Source: Acidobacteriaceae bacterium
GTDB lineage: Bacteria > Acidobacteriota > Terriglobia > Terriglobales > Acidobacteriaceae
Assembly (NCBI GenBank): GCA_025462735.1
Contig: JAOAPC010000024.1
Coordinates: 62,001 to 126,000, forward strand
Length of the DNA: 64,000 nucleotides
Reading direction: 5' to 3'
This document shows, piece after piece, positions 36,409 to 44,482 of the stretch. Numbering within the stretch: position 1 is the stretch's first letter; every line of letters begins with the position of its first letter. The notes under the pieces are model-generated. The model ran no database searches. It was given only the letters and a program-made list of their open reading frames with translations, and was not told the origin of the DNA. The position numbers and the translations under genes are program-made.

Positions 36409-38032
36409 GCGTCACCTCGTCCGGCAGTGGCATAGTCTCGTACTCATAGGCTTCCCAGGTCACTTCGGGGGTTTCGTCGAAATTAAATGTGGGCGGTGGT
36501 GATGCTGTTCTCCATTCCAATCCGGTCGCTTGCCACGGATTATCTGGAGCCGGCTTGCCATAGCGCAGAGACCACAGCAGGTAAACCATCGGCAAAAGGT
36601 ATCCCACAGCGAGAATGCTGGCGCCTGCGGTAGAAAGCACGTTGTACACCTGATACTCAGGCGGATACTGCCAGTAGCGGCGCGGCATGCCCAGATATCC
36701 GACGAGGAACTGCGGGAAGAATGTTAGGTTGAAGCCTATAAACACAATCAGCGCGGCCAAACGTCCCCAACCCTCGGGATACATGCGGCCCGAAATCTTG
36801 GGCCACCAGAAGTGCATCCCGCCGAGATAACCCATGACTGCGCCCCCGACCATGACGTAGTGAAAGTGTGCGATCACGAAGTAAGTGTCGTGAAGGTGGA
36901 CATCGACGCCGAGGGTTGCGAGAAAAAGTCCCGTGAGACCACCGATCGTAAATAGTCCGATGAAGCCCATGGCGTAGAGCATCGGAGTTGAGAATGATAC
37001 TGAGCCTTTGTACATGGTGGCGGTCCAGTTGAACACTTTGACCGCCGAGGGTACTGCCACGAGGAAGCTGAGGAATGAAAAAACCAGCGCCGAATAAAGC
37101 GAAATTCCGGCGACGAACATATGATGCGCCCAAACCAGAAAGCCGATCGCGGCAATGGCGATGCTCGACATAGCGACGAAGGTGTAGCCGAAGACGCGCT
37201 TGCGCGAGAAACACGGGATGATTTCGCTCATTACCGCCATCGACGGCAGAATCATGATGTAAACTGCCGGGTGCGAGTAAAACCAGAACAGGTGCTGGAA
37301 GAGCACGGGATCGCCGCCGCGTGACGCATCGAAGATGCCGAGGTTCAGAGTGCGCTCAAGCACCACCAGCACCAGAGTGATGGCGATCACGGGCGTGCCC
37401 AGCAGCATGATGATGCTGGTAGCGTAGTGCGACCACACAAACAGTGGCAGACGCGACCAGGTGAGACCCGGCGCCCGCATGCGGTGAATCGTCACAACGA
37501 AGTTCAGCCCAGTCAAGATTGACGAAAATCCCACGATGAAAATCGCGAGCCCGGCTTCAACGACATGAGTATTACTGAACAGGCTTGAATAAGGCGTGTA
37601 GAAGGTCCAGCCGGTGTCCACCCCGCCGCTGACCAGGCAATGAAGATACAGGATTCCGGCAACAATATAGATGTACCAGCTCAAAAGATTAATGCGCGGG
37701 AAGGCCAGGTCTTTGGCCCCAATCATCATGGGGATGAGGAAGTTGCCGAGCACGGCCGGAATCGACGGGATCAGGAAGAAAAAAACCATGATCTGGCCGT
37801 GCATGGTAAACGCCTTGTTGTACGTGTCGGCGGTCAGCAGATCGCCGGCGGGAGTGAGCAACTCCAGGCGGATCAGCAAGGCAAAGAAGCCGCCGATAAA
37901 GAAGAAGAACGTGATCGAGAGCAGGTAAAGCAGAGCGATCCGCTTATGGTCGGTGGTGAGCAACCACGAGCGAATGCCGTACTCCGCATTGAGGTAGTTC
38001 TTTCGTTCTGTAGTTACTACTGCGGTAGCCAT
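36398..38032 (-). CDS. Cytochrome c oxidase subunit I (A2-type)
   Basis: This 544-residue protein has about 12 helices. The motif Y252-S253-H254-P-A-V-Y258 replaces GHPEVY, so the D-channel glutamate is absent and a Tyr-Ser pair stands in; this is the A2 class of haem-copper oxidases. Other ligands are visible in 'WAHHMFVAG' and 'HFHYVMVGG'. It is the catalytic subunit of the oxidase fed by alternative complex III. It follows subunit II by ten bases. Confidence 0.97.
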   Translation of the reverse strand: MATAVVTTERKNYLNAEYGIRSWLLTTDHKRIALLYLLSITFFFFIGGFFALLIRLELLTPAGDLLTADTYNKAFTMHGQIMVFFFLIPSIPAVLGNFLIPMMIGAKDLAFPRINLLSWYIYIVAGILYLHCLVSGGVDTGWTFYTPYSSLFSNTHVVEAGLAIFIVGFSSILTGLNFVVTIHRMRAPGLTWSRLPLFVWSHYATSIIMLLGTPVIAITLVLVVLERTLNLGIFDASRGGDPVLFQHLFWFYSHPAVYIMILPSMAVMSEIIPCFSRKRVFGYTFVAMSSIAIAAIGFLVWAHHMFVAGISLYSALVFSFLSFLVAVPSAVKVFNWTATMYKGSVSFSTPMLYAMGFIGLFTIGGLTGLFLATLGVDVHLHDTYFVIAHFHYVMVGGAVMGYLGGMHFWWPKISGRMYPEGWGRLAALIVFIGFNLTFFPQFLVGYLGMPRRYWQYPPEYQVYNVLSTAGASILAVGYLLPMVYLLWSLRYGKPAPDNPWQATGLEWRTASPPPTFNFDETPEVTWEAYEYETMPLPDEVTLER

Positions 38033-38041
38033 TTTTTTCCT

Positions 38042-39034
38042 TTACTGCGCGGGCGACGGCGGTGCTGTTCCTCCCGGCGCTCCCGACGTGACAGCTTCTC
38101 CAGCCGGAGGCGGGCTTAAAGATTTAATGTAAGCGATCAGCTCGTTCAATTGCTCTTCGTTCACTTGGCCCTGCCATGAAGGCATGATGGGCTTGAATCC
38201 TGAGACAACTTTAGCGGCCGGCACCAGAATGGATTCGCGGAGGTAATTTTCATCGGCGACGACCGTGCGTCCATCGTCGAGCTGCACCGGGTTGCCGAAT
38301 ACCCCTTTCAGGGCAGGTCCGCGGCCTTGCGTCTCAGACACATGGCAAGTGTTGCATCCGAGCTGCTGAAATAAAGTCATTCCGCTTTGCGCCAGCGTGC
38401 CGCTGGGGGCCGCGTTTGACATCCAGGCTTGATAATCCCTCGGTTCCATTACCACTACTTCGCCGATCATTCCGGAATGCATGGTCCCGCAGAACTGCGC
38501 GCAGAAAAGATGATAAGTTCCGGGCCGAGTGGCACGGAACCAGAGCGTGGTGTAACGGCCAGGCAAAACGTCCTGCTTCACCCGGAACGCGGGCACGTAG
38601 AAGCTGTGGATCACGTCCTGAGAAGTCATGATCAGCTCTACATCGCGTCCCACAGGCACGTGCAGTTGATTGATCTCGCGCGGGCCTTCCATGTGTTGCA
38701 GCTTCCACATCCATTGCTTGGCTACCACGTAAACCTGGGCGGAATCCCGCGGCGGGGTCCTCATGACGAAGTAAAGCACCGCCCCACCGGCGAACATCAG
38801 CATCATGACGCCGAGGGGCGCGACCGACCAACCGATTTCGAGCAGCAGCGAGCCCTCTATCGGTGTGGCTTCGCGGCCGTGACGGCGCCGGTACTTCATG
38901 GCAAAGATTGCGATCACCACGAAGATCAGAACTGTCATTGCTGCCGAAACCACGGTTAGGAAGAGGAACAGCCAATCCTCGTAGCGGGCGTGGGAGGACG
39001 CAGCCGTCGGCCAAAGTGGAAGATTATCGAACAT
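38042..39034 (-). CDS. Cytochrome c oxidase subunit II with haem c domain
   Basis: This 330-residue protein has two N-terminal helices. CuA ligands are H143, C178, C182, H186 and M189, and the C-terminal cytochrome c domain has C227-N-T-C230-H231 and a Met in IMPSWQ. It lacks a long cleavable signal peptide; the first helix begins near residue 20. It presumably accepts electrons from ActA or ActE. Its start lies within the last codons of the SCO gene (11-base overlap). Confidence 0.94.
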   Translation of the reverse strand: MFDNLPLWPTAASSHARYEDWLFLFLTVVSAAMTVLIFVVIAIFAMKYRRRHGREATPIEGSLLLEIGWSVAPLGVMMLMFAGGAVLYFVMRTPPRDSAQVYVVAKQWMWKLQHMEGPREINQLHVPVGRDVELIMTSQDVIHSFYVPAFRVKQDVLPGRYTTLWFRATRPGTYHLFCAQFCGTMHSGMIGEVVVMEPRDYQAWMSNAAPSGTLAQSGMTLFQQLGCNTCHVSETQGRGPALKGVFGNPVQLDDGRTVVADENYLRESILVPAAKVVSGFKPIMPSWQGQVNEEQLNELIAYIKSLSPPPAGEAVTSGAPGGTAPPSPAQ

Positions 39035-39965
39035 ATATATGAGAGCTGCCTTGCCTCCTGAGTTCGTGGTCCGGACCGCGCCGGAAGAGTAACAGAAGCA
39101 TTCCTCCGACCAAGAGAATGGTTAGCCCGCCAGCGACCTCAATTACGCGGCTTATGATGAGGCTATATTTTCCGGTCGCTGGGTCGTAATGAAAGCAATA
39201 CAAAAGCACTGCGTCGGCCAGCGTGCCGATCTTGTTGTCGGAGGCCTGAATTAGGGACAGACGAAGGTCTTTTGGCGGAAACTCCACGCCGTAGTAGTAC
39301 TGCGCCAGCTTGCCGCTCGGGGTCAGGACCATAATGGCCGTGGCGTGGGCGAACTGGCCGGTCTTCTCGTCCAACTGGTACTGGAATCCAGCGGCGGTGG
39401 TCAGAGCGGTGATTGATTCCTGCGAGCCGGTCAGAAAGTGCCATCCGTTTTCTGCGCCCGGACGCTTGTAGCGCTTGAGGATCTCGGCCTTTTTGGCTGC
39501 AGCGAGCGCCGGTGTGTCGGTCGGATCGAAGCTGACCGTCACCACATCGAATTCTTTGCCCACATCGAACTTCAACACCTTGAGAGTGCTTTCAAGACCG
39601 ATCAGCAACTCGCTGCATAGCATGGGGCAGCGGAAGTAAACGAAGCTCAGGATGACCGGCTTCTTGCCCATATAGTCGCCGAGGCGAACGCTCTTGCCGG
39701 TCTCATCGCGAAAGGCGAGGTCGAGCGGAAGCTGTTCATTGAGATTCTGATGGATACCAACATCTTTCAATCCTGGCGGCTTGACGCTTGCCGGCGGCGC
39801 TAGGATTCCGCCGGAGTTCATGTTCTGGGCGCAGGCGGTGTACGCGAGTGCAAGGATTACGATTGCACGGGCGAGGACGCCCGCGCCTCCACGAAACGGT
39901 ATATGGAGATACGGGCGTCCTCGCCCGTATAGGCCGCCAAACGAATTTTGCAATCTACAGCTCAC
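39024..39965 (-). CDS. SCO1/SenC-type copper chaperone with C-terminal membrane anchor
   Basis: This 313-residue frame includes a thioredoxin-fold SCO domain with the copper site CPMLC and the distal histidine in FAHATAIM. A hydrophobic segment near the end ('GGLTILLVGGMLLLLFRR') anchors it. It would insert copper into CuA of the adjacent subunit II. The N-terminus is uncertain: the first 28 codons read through an inverted repeat (39867-39930) and give a Gly/Arg-rich stretch before a plausible signal peptide (AIVILALAYTACAQ). No other ATG or GTG in frame precedes that signal, so the longest frame is given. The start overlaps the previous gene's stop. Confidence 0.88.
   Translation of the reverse strand: MSCRLQNSFGGLYGRGRPYLHIPFRGGAGVLARAIVILALAYTACAQNMNSGGILAPPASVKPPGLKDVGIHQNLNEQLPLDLAFRDETGKSVRLGDYMGKKPVILSFVYFRCPMLCSELLIGLESTLKVLKFDVGKEFDVVTVSFDPTDTPALAAAKKAEILKRYKRPGAENGWHFLTGSQESITALTTAAGFQYQLDEKTGQFAHATAIMVLTPSGKLAQYYYGVEFPPKDLRLSLIQASDNKIGTLADAVLLYCFHYDPATGKYSLIISRVIEVAGGLTILLVGGMLLLLFRRGPDHELRRQGSSHIYVR
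39867..39930. repeat. Inverted pair of GGGCGAGGACGCCCG repeats inside the SCO N-terminus
   Basis: ACGGGCGAGGACGCCCG at about 39867-39883 and its reverse complement at 39911-39928 flank a short spacer. The left copy continues as CGCCTCCAC, exactly as the intergenic copy at 54961-54984 does. The pair lies inside the open frame of the SCO gene, adding codons before the signal peptide. It is probably a mobile or amplifying palindromic repeat. Confidence 0.75.
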
Positions 39966-40531
39966 TGCTTTTTTCCTTTTTGCTGAGTCGGTTCAGCCGG
40001 CATATTACTCGTGTCAGCCGTAGCAGCCGCTGCTCTAGCCAGATTCACCGGCGAAAGCGGAACCGTCCCAGTTTGCGGAGTCGTCGGCAACCCGCGTTGC
40101 GCAACCAGCTGCATCGCCTGGTCAATCGGAATGTGCGCGACTCCCGCGCTGTGGTCCACCCAGCCATAACTATTCAGCTCTTGTTCTTCGCTATAACGAA
40201 AATTGCTGAGCTCGGTACGCTCGTTCTCTTCCAGACGCGGCTCAGGAAAGCGCTTGATTTCCTTCTCCTGGACATCGCGAGGGTTCGCCTTCTCAATTTC
40301 CACTAAAGGACTCCGGCTCTGCTGGTTCTTCTTGTCGTAAGCGTCGAGAAAATAAAATATTCCCCAAATGGCGTAGTAAATCAGCACTCCGGAGATCACC
40401 ACAGTAATGATGAATCCGAAGACCGGCTTTCCTCCAAGGTCTTCGCGCTCGAACCCGAGATCAGTCTTGTGGCTGTGACCGCCATGTCCCTTAGCGTCGT
40501 GTCCCGGATTCCCGTGTCGAAGATCAGTCAT
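39962..40531 (-). CDS. Uncharacterised single-helix protein between actF and SCO
   Basis: This 189-residue protein has a His/Gly-rich start (several HGGHSH-like residues in the first 22), one membrane helix ('GFIITVVISGVLIYYAIWGIFYF') and a long soluble, charged tail ending in an Ala/Pro/Gln-rich, Lys-ended C-terminus. I do not recognise a family. Its tight overlap with actF (eight bases) and SCO (four bases) shows it belongs to the Act/oxidase complex; it may tie the two together, or the histidines could bind metal. Both are inference. Confidence 0.8.
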   Translation of the reverse strand: MTDLRHGNPGHDAKGHGGHSHKTDLGFEREDLGGKPVFGFIITVVISGVLIYYAIWGIFYFLDAYDKKNQQSRSPLVEIEKANPRDVQEKEIKRFPEPRLEENERTELSNFRYSEEQELNSYGWVDHSAGVAHIPIDQAMQLVAQRGLPTTPQTGTVPLSPVNLARAAAATADTSNMPAEPTQQKGKKQ

Positions 40532-41774
40532 GGGCCGCCCCTACGTATTCTAGGAATTCCTGCGCATGTAAGTCATAGACCGGCAACAGAGGCCGCGATC
40601 TCAGATTGCGGAAAAACAACGCCAACCACAAGCCGCCGATGGCGATGGGAACAACCAGGTCCAACAGATATCCCCAGTGAAACGTCAGCGCCTTGTGGAA
40701 GTTAGGTTCGATGTACCAGAACAGATCGATGAAGCGCATGAAAAGCAGCCATGCCGCCAGCCGAACCAACGACCTGGAATTTTGTTTAAATGGCCGCGAG
40801 AGCAAAAACAAAAAGGGGATGGCGAAATGAAATATCACCAGGCCGAGCGCAATCACCTGCCAGCCGGAATACAGGCGGCGAGTGAAGAAGCGAATTTCCA
40901 TGGGCAAGTTCCCGGCCCAGATGATGAGGAGCTGCGAGAAGCCGAAATATGCCCAGAGCAGGACGAATGTGAGCATCAGCTTGCCGTGGTCATGAACTTC
41001 TTTGGGCTTGAGCAGGGAAGCCATGGGCTCATATCGCGACAGAATGCGCTCAATGATGACCATCATGCACATCGCCGACAGGCATTCTCCGACGATGAAA
41101 ATGAAGCCGAAGATCGTCGAGTACCAGTGCGGGTCGATCGACATGACCCAATCAATTACCGCGAACGAGATGGTAAACGCGTACAGAATGATTCCGGGCG
41201 CAGCGATGAGACGAAAGCGCGGGCTGAGGTTCCGCACCGGAGGATGGTCTTGCTCACCCGACCAGCGGCTCAGAATAAAAGCCAATCCAAGCCAGATTGC
41301 GAAGTAAATCACGGCGCGGCCGGTATAACCGCTGACCGTCAAATACGACTTGCTCATTTCGACCAGGTGCTTGTCAGCGGGATCGGGATGGAGCCAGCCG
41401 CTGAATCCGCCCACAGCTTCATGATTGCCGTTATAAAGATAGGGAATCCCCGCAGCCAGGATCGGAATAAAGAGCACAGCCATTAGCGGCAATGTGTTCA
41501 TGGCGGCTTCGAGTTGGCGACGAATCACCATGGCCCACTTGCCGCCGGTGAGGTGCTGGATCATGACAAATGCCATCGAGCCGAGCGCGACGCCCAGCCA
41601 CAGCATGAATCCGATCAGATAGGAATGAAAAAACTGCTCCCGCGTCGCAGGCACCAGAGCAAAGATCAAGGACGCGACGCCAAAGAGCAGGCCAATGCCC
41701 AGCGACCGCTGAGAAATGGTGTTCACCGCCTCAGGCACCCTGAACTCGATAGTGTTGGTGCGGACGGCGGTCAT
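40524..41774 (-). CDS. actF: Alternative complex III membrane subunit ActF (NrfD-like)
   Basis: This 416-residue protein with about ten hydrophobic helices lacks cofactor motifs. Phrases such as 'FMLWLGVALGSMAFVMIQHLTGGKWA' and 'DWVMSIDPHWYSTIFGFIF' are typical of ActF. Together with ActC it forms the quinol-binding membrane core. It overlaps actE by four bases. Confidence 0.93.
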   Translation of the reverse strand: MTAVRTNTIEFRVPEAVNTISQRSLGIGLLFGVASLIFALVPATREQFFHSYLIGFMLWLGVALGSMAFVMIQHLTGGKWAMVIRRQLEAAMNTLPLMAVLFIPILAAGIPYLYNGNHEAVGGFSGWLHPDPADKHLVEMSKSYLTVSGYTGRAVIYFAIWLGLAFILSRWSGEQDHPPVRNLSPRFRLIAAPGIILYAFTISFAVIDWVMSIDPHWYSTIFGFIFIVGECLSAMCMMVIIERILSRYEPMASLLKPKEVHDHGKLMLTFVLLWAYFGFSQLLIIWAGNLPMEIRFFTRRLYSGWQVIALGLVIFHFAIPFLFLLSRPFKQNSRSLVRLAAWLLFMRFIDLFWYIEPNFHKALTFHWGYLLDLVVPIAIGGLWLALFFRNLRSRPLLPVYDLHAQEFLEYVGAAHD

Positions 41775-42400
41775 TTCTGCTCTGCTCCTGTTTCACTGGT
41801 CTGTGGCGCCGGAACCGGCAGTGTGGCTCCCGAGCCCGGCTCTTGGAATTGCGGAGACGGCGACGGCACCAGATGGCTGCCATAGTCGGCCTGAGTTGCA
41901 TCCTGGCTCAATTGCAATGCCCGGATGTAGGCCACAATGCACCAGCGGTCGCGCGGTTGAATCTGCTGCGCGTAATCCGGCATGGCCCCGAAGCCCTCGG
42001 TCATAACTTGAAAGAAATAACCGAGTGGAGCTTTTCGCAGTCGCTCGGTGTGATACGAAGGCGGATGCTGAAAGCCACGCTGAACGATCATTCCGTTGCC
42101 ATCGCCAAGACGCGAATGGCATGGGGCGCAATAGATATCGAAGCGTTCACGGCCGCGTTGGAGGACTTCGTCCGTAACACGAAACGGCATGTAGTCGCCA
42201 GGATTGTCGGCAACCTTTCCGGTGTAAAAGTAGGTGTCCTCGTGGAGCTGGCCGCGAGCCACTGTGCCTTCTACCGGCGGACGCGAGGACCGCAGGTCGG
42301 CATAAAAATCGCTCATCGCAAGGGGCTTGAAACGCGGCTGGTCGTGCATGTCTTGACGGCAGCCCGCGAGCACGAGAAGCGTCAGCAACAGGAAAGGCAT
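41771..42400 (-). CDS. actE: Alternative complex III monohaem cytochrome c ActE
   Basis: This protein of about 209 residues begins with a lipoprotein signal (MPFLLLTLLVLAG-C) and carries one haem site, CAPCH, followed by GDGNGMIVQRGF and ligands of a class I cytochrome. It passes electrons from the complex to its oxidase. The frame is open to an ATG at 42475, directly after the actD stop. Those 25 extra codons run through a 10-bp hairpin, and the ATG at 42400 starts a textbook lipoprotein signal, so I prefer the shorter form. Confidence 0.88.
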   Translation of the reverse strand: MPFLLLTLLVLAGCRQDMHDQPRFKPLAMSDFYADLRSSRPPVEGTVARGQLHEDTYFYTGKVADNPGDYMPFRVTDEVLQRGRERFDIYCAPCHSRLGDGNGMIVQRGFQHPPSYHTERLRKAPLGYFFQVMTEGFGAMPDYAQQIQPRDRWCIVAYIRALQLSQDATQADYGSHLVPSPSPQFQEPGSGATLPVPAPQTSETGAEQK

Positions 42401-42408
42401 AGTATTTG

Positions 42409-42435
42409 CCACCCTACGAAAACCGCGTAGGGTGG
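42409..42435. repeat. 10-bp perfect hairpin before actE
   Basis: CCACCCTACG (42409-42418) and CGTAGGGTGG (42426-42435) pair around a seven-base loop. It separates the actD stop from the preferred actE start, and GGGTGG of the structure itself may serve as the ribosome-binding site. If so, folding would limit actE translation. GGTGCCCCACCC-type repeats of this kind are scattered in acidobacterial genomes. Confidence 0.65.
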
Positions 42436-42475
42436 GGCACCCGCCGAATCCCGAAAATTTACCAAGGCGCGCCAT

Positions 42476-43012
42476 CTAGCTGGGCACCTCCGCCACGGAA
42501 ATGGGATTTAAGCCTTCCAGGAATTGCCGGGTGCGAACACCATCGTAATTTTTGTCAGACGCGAAGATGACGAGAAAAAAGCGGTCCTTCGACGCCAGCT
42601 CAAACCGCGGCACGTTGAACACCGGGTGATAGGGCATGGGCAAGCCGTTCAAGGTCAGCATTCCGAAGACTGCCGACAATCCAGAGAAGAGAATCGTCAT
42701 CTCGAAGGTGACGATAATAAAAGATGGCCACGAATTCAGCGGGCGGCCGCCGATATTGATTGGATAGCTGACGTTGTTGATCCACCACTGCAACGTAAAG
42801 GCGGCGGTGCAGCCAAGCAAGCCACCGATCAAGCAAACCAGCGCCACCCCGTTTTTGTGAAAGCCGATCGCTTCCGCCAGTTCCTCGACGGGGAAAGGCG
42901 AATAGGCGTCAAGCTTGCGGTAACCGGCAGCGTAAGTACGCCGGGCGGCGATAATGGCGTCGTTCACATTATCGAATTCCGCCATCATCCCGTAGATGAG
43001 AGGGTCTTTCAT
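42476..43012 (-). CDS. actD: Alternative complex III subunit ActD (DUF3341)
   Basis: This 178-residue protein has an N-terminal soluble part ('YGMMAEFDNVNDAIIAARRTYAAGYRKLDAYSPFPVEEL') and two helices flanking 'NVSYPINIGGRPLNSWPSFI'. These are the marks of ActD, which sits in the membrane and may help proton transfer. It overlaps actC by four bases. Confidence 0.93.
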   Translation of the reverse strand: MKDPLIYGMMAEFDNVNDAIIAARRTYAAGYRKLDAYSPFPVEELAEAIGFHKNGVALVCLIGGLLGCTAAFTLQWWINNVSYPINIGGRPLNSWPSFIIVTFEMTILFSGLSAVFGMLTLNGLPMPYHPVFNVPRFELASKDRFFLVIFASDKNYDGVRTRQFLEGLNPISVAEVPS

Positions 43013-44406
43013 GAGTGCACCTCCTCCTCATGTTTGACCGTAACCTCGGCTTGCGGAATCAACGTCTTCAATTCCGAAATGGAGACTGCCGGCAGCAACC
43101 GCAGGAAAAGGAACATGCAAGCCGCGAAGAACCCGAGCGTGCCCGCTAGGATCGACCAGTCATTCCAGGTCGGATAGTACTGGCCGAAGGACGACGGAAC
43201 GAAATCGCGCGTCAGGCTGACGACAACAATGATGAAGCGCTCCAGCCACATGCCGACCAGCACATCCAGCGAAACAAAAAACAGCCATATGGAGTTGGTG
43301 CGGATTCTTTTGACCCACAAGATCTGTGGCACAACAATGTTGGTCAACAGCAGCAAGTAATACGAAAGAGCATACGGCCCGTGCAGGCGGTTCCAGCGCA
43401 AGAAAGTCTCATAGGGATCGCCGCCGTACCAGTTCACGAAAGCTTCAATCGCATAGCCGTAAGCAACGATCCAGCCGGTGGCCAGCATGACCATGGCCGC
43501 GTTCTCCAAGTGACGGTCGGTGATGAAGTCTTTAATGTCGTAAAACCTGCGAATCGGAATGGCAAGCACCAGCACCATGGCGAAGCCGGAGTAGATTGCG
43601 CCGGCGACGAAGTATGGCGGGAAAATAGTGGTGTGCCAGCCCGGAACTATGCCGATGGAAAAGTCGAAGCTTACGACGGTATGAACGGAGAGCACGAGCG
43701 GCGTCGCCAATCCTGCAAGCAGCAGGTAGGCAGTCTCATAGCGGTGCCAGTGGCGGACGGAATTGCGCCACCCCATGGCCAGCGATCCGTACACAAACTT
43801 TAGGGCTTTGTTGGTGGTCTGATCGCGCATGCTGGCCAGATCGGGGATCAAGCCGATGAACCAGAACACCAGCGAAATGGTCAGATAGGTCGATACCGCG
43901 AATACGTCCCACACCAGCGGGCTGCGGAATTGCGGCCAGTACGTCATGGTGTTGGGATACGGGAACAGCCAGTAAAACAGCCAGGGCCGGCCAAGATGGA
44001 GAAGCGGAAACATGCCGGCGCAGGCGACGGCAAAAAGCGTCATGGCTTCCGCGAAACGGTTGATTGAGTTCCGCCATGATTGGCGCAGCAAAAGCAGGAT
44101 AGCGGAGATGAGAGTGCCAGCGTGGCCGATACCGATCCACCACACGAAGTTGACGATGGCAAATCCCCAGCCGACGGGGATGTTCACGCCCCAGACGCCT
44201 ACGCCCTTATAGAAGAGCCAGCAAACCGCCAACAGGAACCACTGCAGAATTAAAAAGCAGATCGCGAAGCCAAAGAGCCAGCCGTTGGTGATGGGACGGC
44301 GCAACACGATCGAGGCAATTTTGTCGGTGATACTGGCAAAAGTGTGCCCCGGCGCAATTACAGGCGCTTTCTGTTCGCCGATTTCGACTTCGGTTGGTTT
44401 TGCCAT
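43009..44406 (-). CDS. actC: Alternative complex III quinol-binding subunit ActC (NrfD-like)
   Basis: This 465-residue polytopic protein has about ten helices of the NrfD/PsrC family, with 'GWGFAIVNFVWWIGIGHAGTLISAIL' and 'HTVVSFDFSIGIVPGWHTTIFPPYFVAGAI' as family landmarks. The quinol site lies in these helices next to the Fe-S protein ActB. The ATG at 44406 is preferred because the six codons before it fall in a tandem AGCCATCAGCT repeat; 44424 is the longer option. Confidence 0.93.
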   Translation of the reverse strand: MAKPTEVEIGEQKAPVIAPGHTFASITDKIASIVLRRPITNGWLFGFAICFLILQWFLLAVCWLFYKGVGVWGVNIPVGWGFAIVNFVWWIGIGHAGTLISAILLLLRQSWRNSINRFAEAMTLFAVACAGMFPLLHLGRPWLFYWLFPYPNTMTYWPQFRSPLVWDVFAVSTYLTISLVFWFIGLIPDLASMRDQTTNKALKFVYGSLAMGWRNSVRHWHRYETAYLLLAGLATPLVLSVHTVVSFDFSIGIVPGWHTTIFPPYFVAGAIYSGFAMVLVLAIPIRRFYDIKDFITDRHLENAAMVMLATGWIVAYGYAIEAFVNWYGGDPYETFLRWNRLHGPYALSYYLLLLTNIVVPQILWVKRIRTNSIWLFFVSLDVLVGMWLERFIIVVVSLTRDFVPSSFGQYYPTWNDWSILAGTLGFFAACMFLFLRLLPAVSISELKTLIPQAEVTVKHEEEVHS

Positions 44407-44482
44407 TCTTAAGCTTTCAGCCATCAGCTCTCAGCCATCAGCTAAACCTTGTCCGGTCAAGCTACTGACTGAGAGCTAGTCC

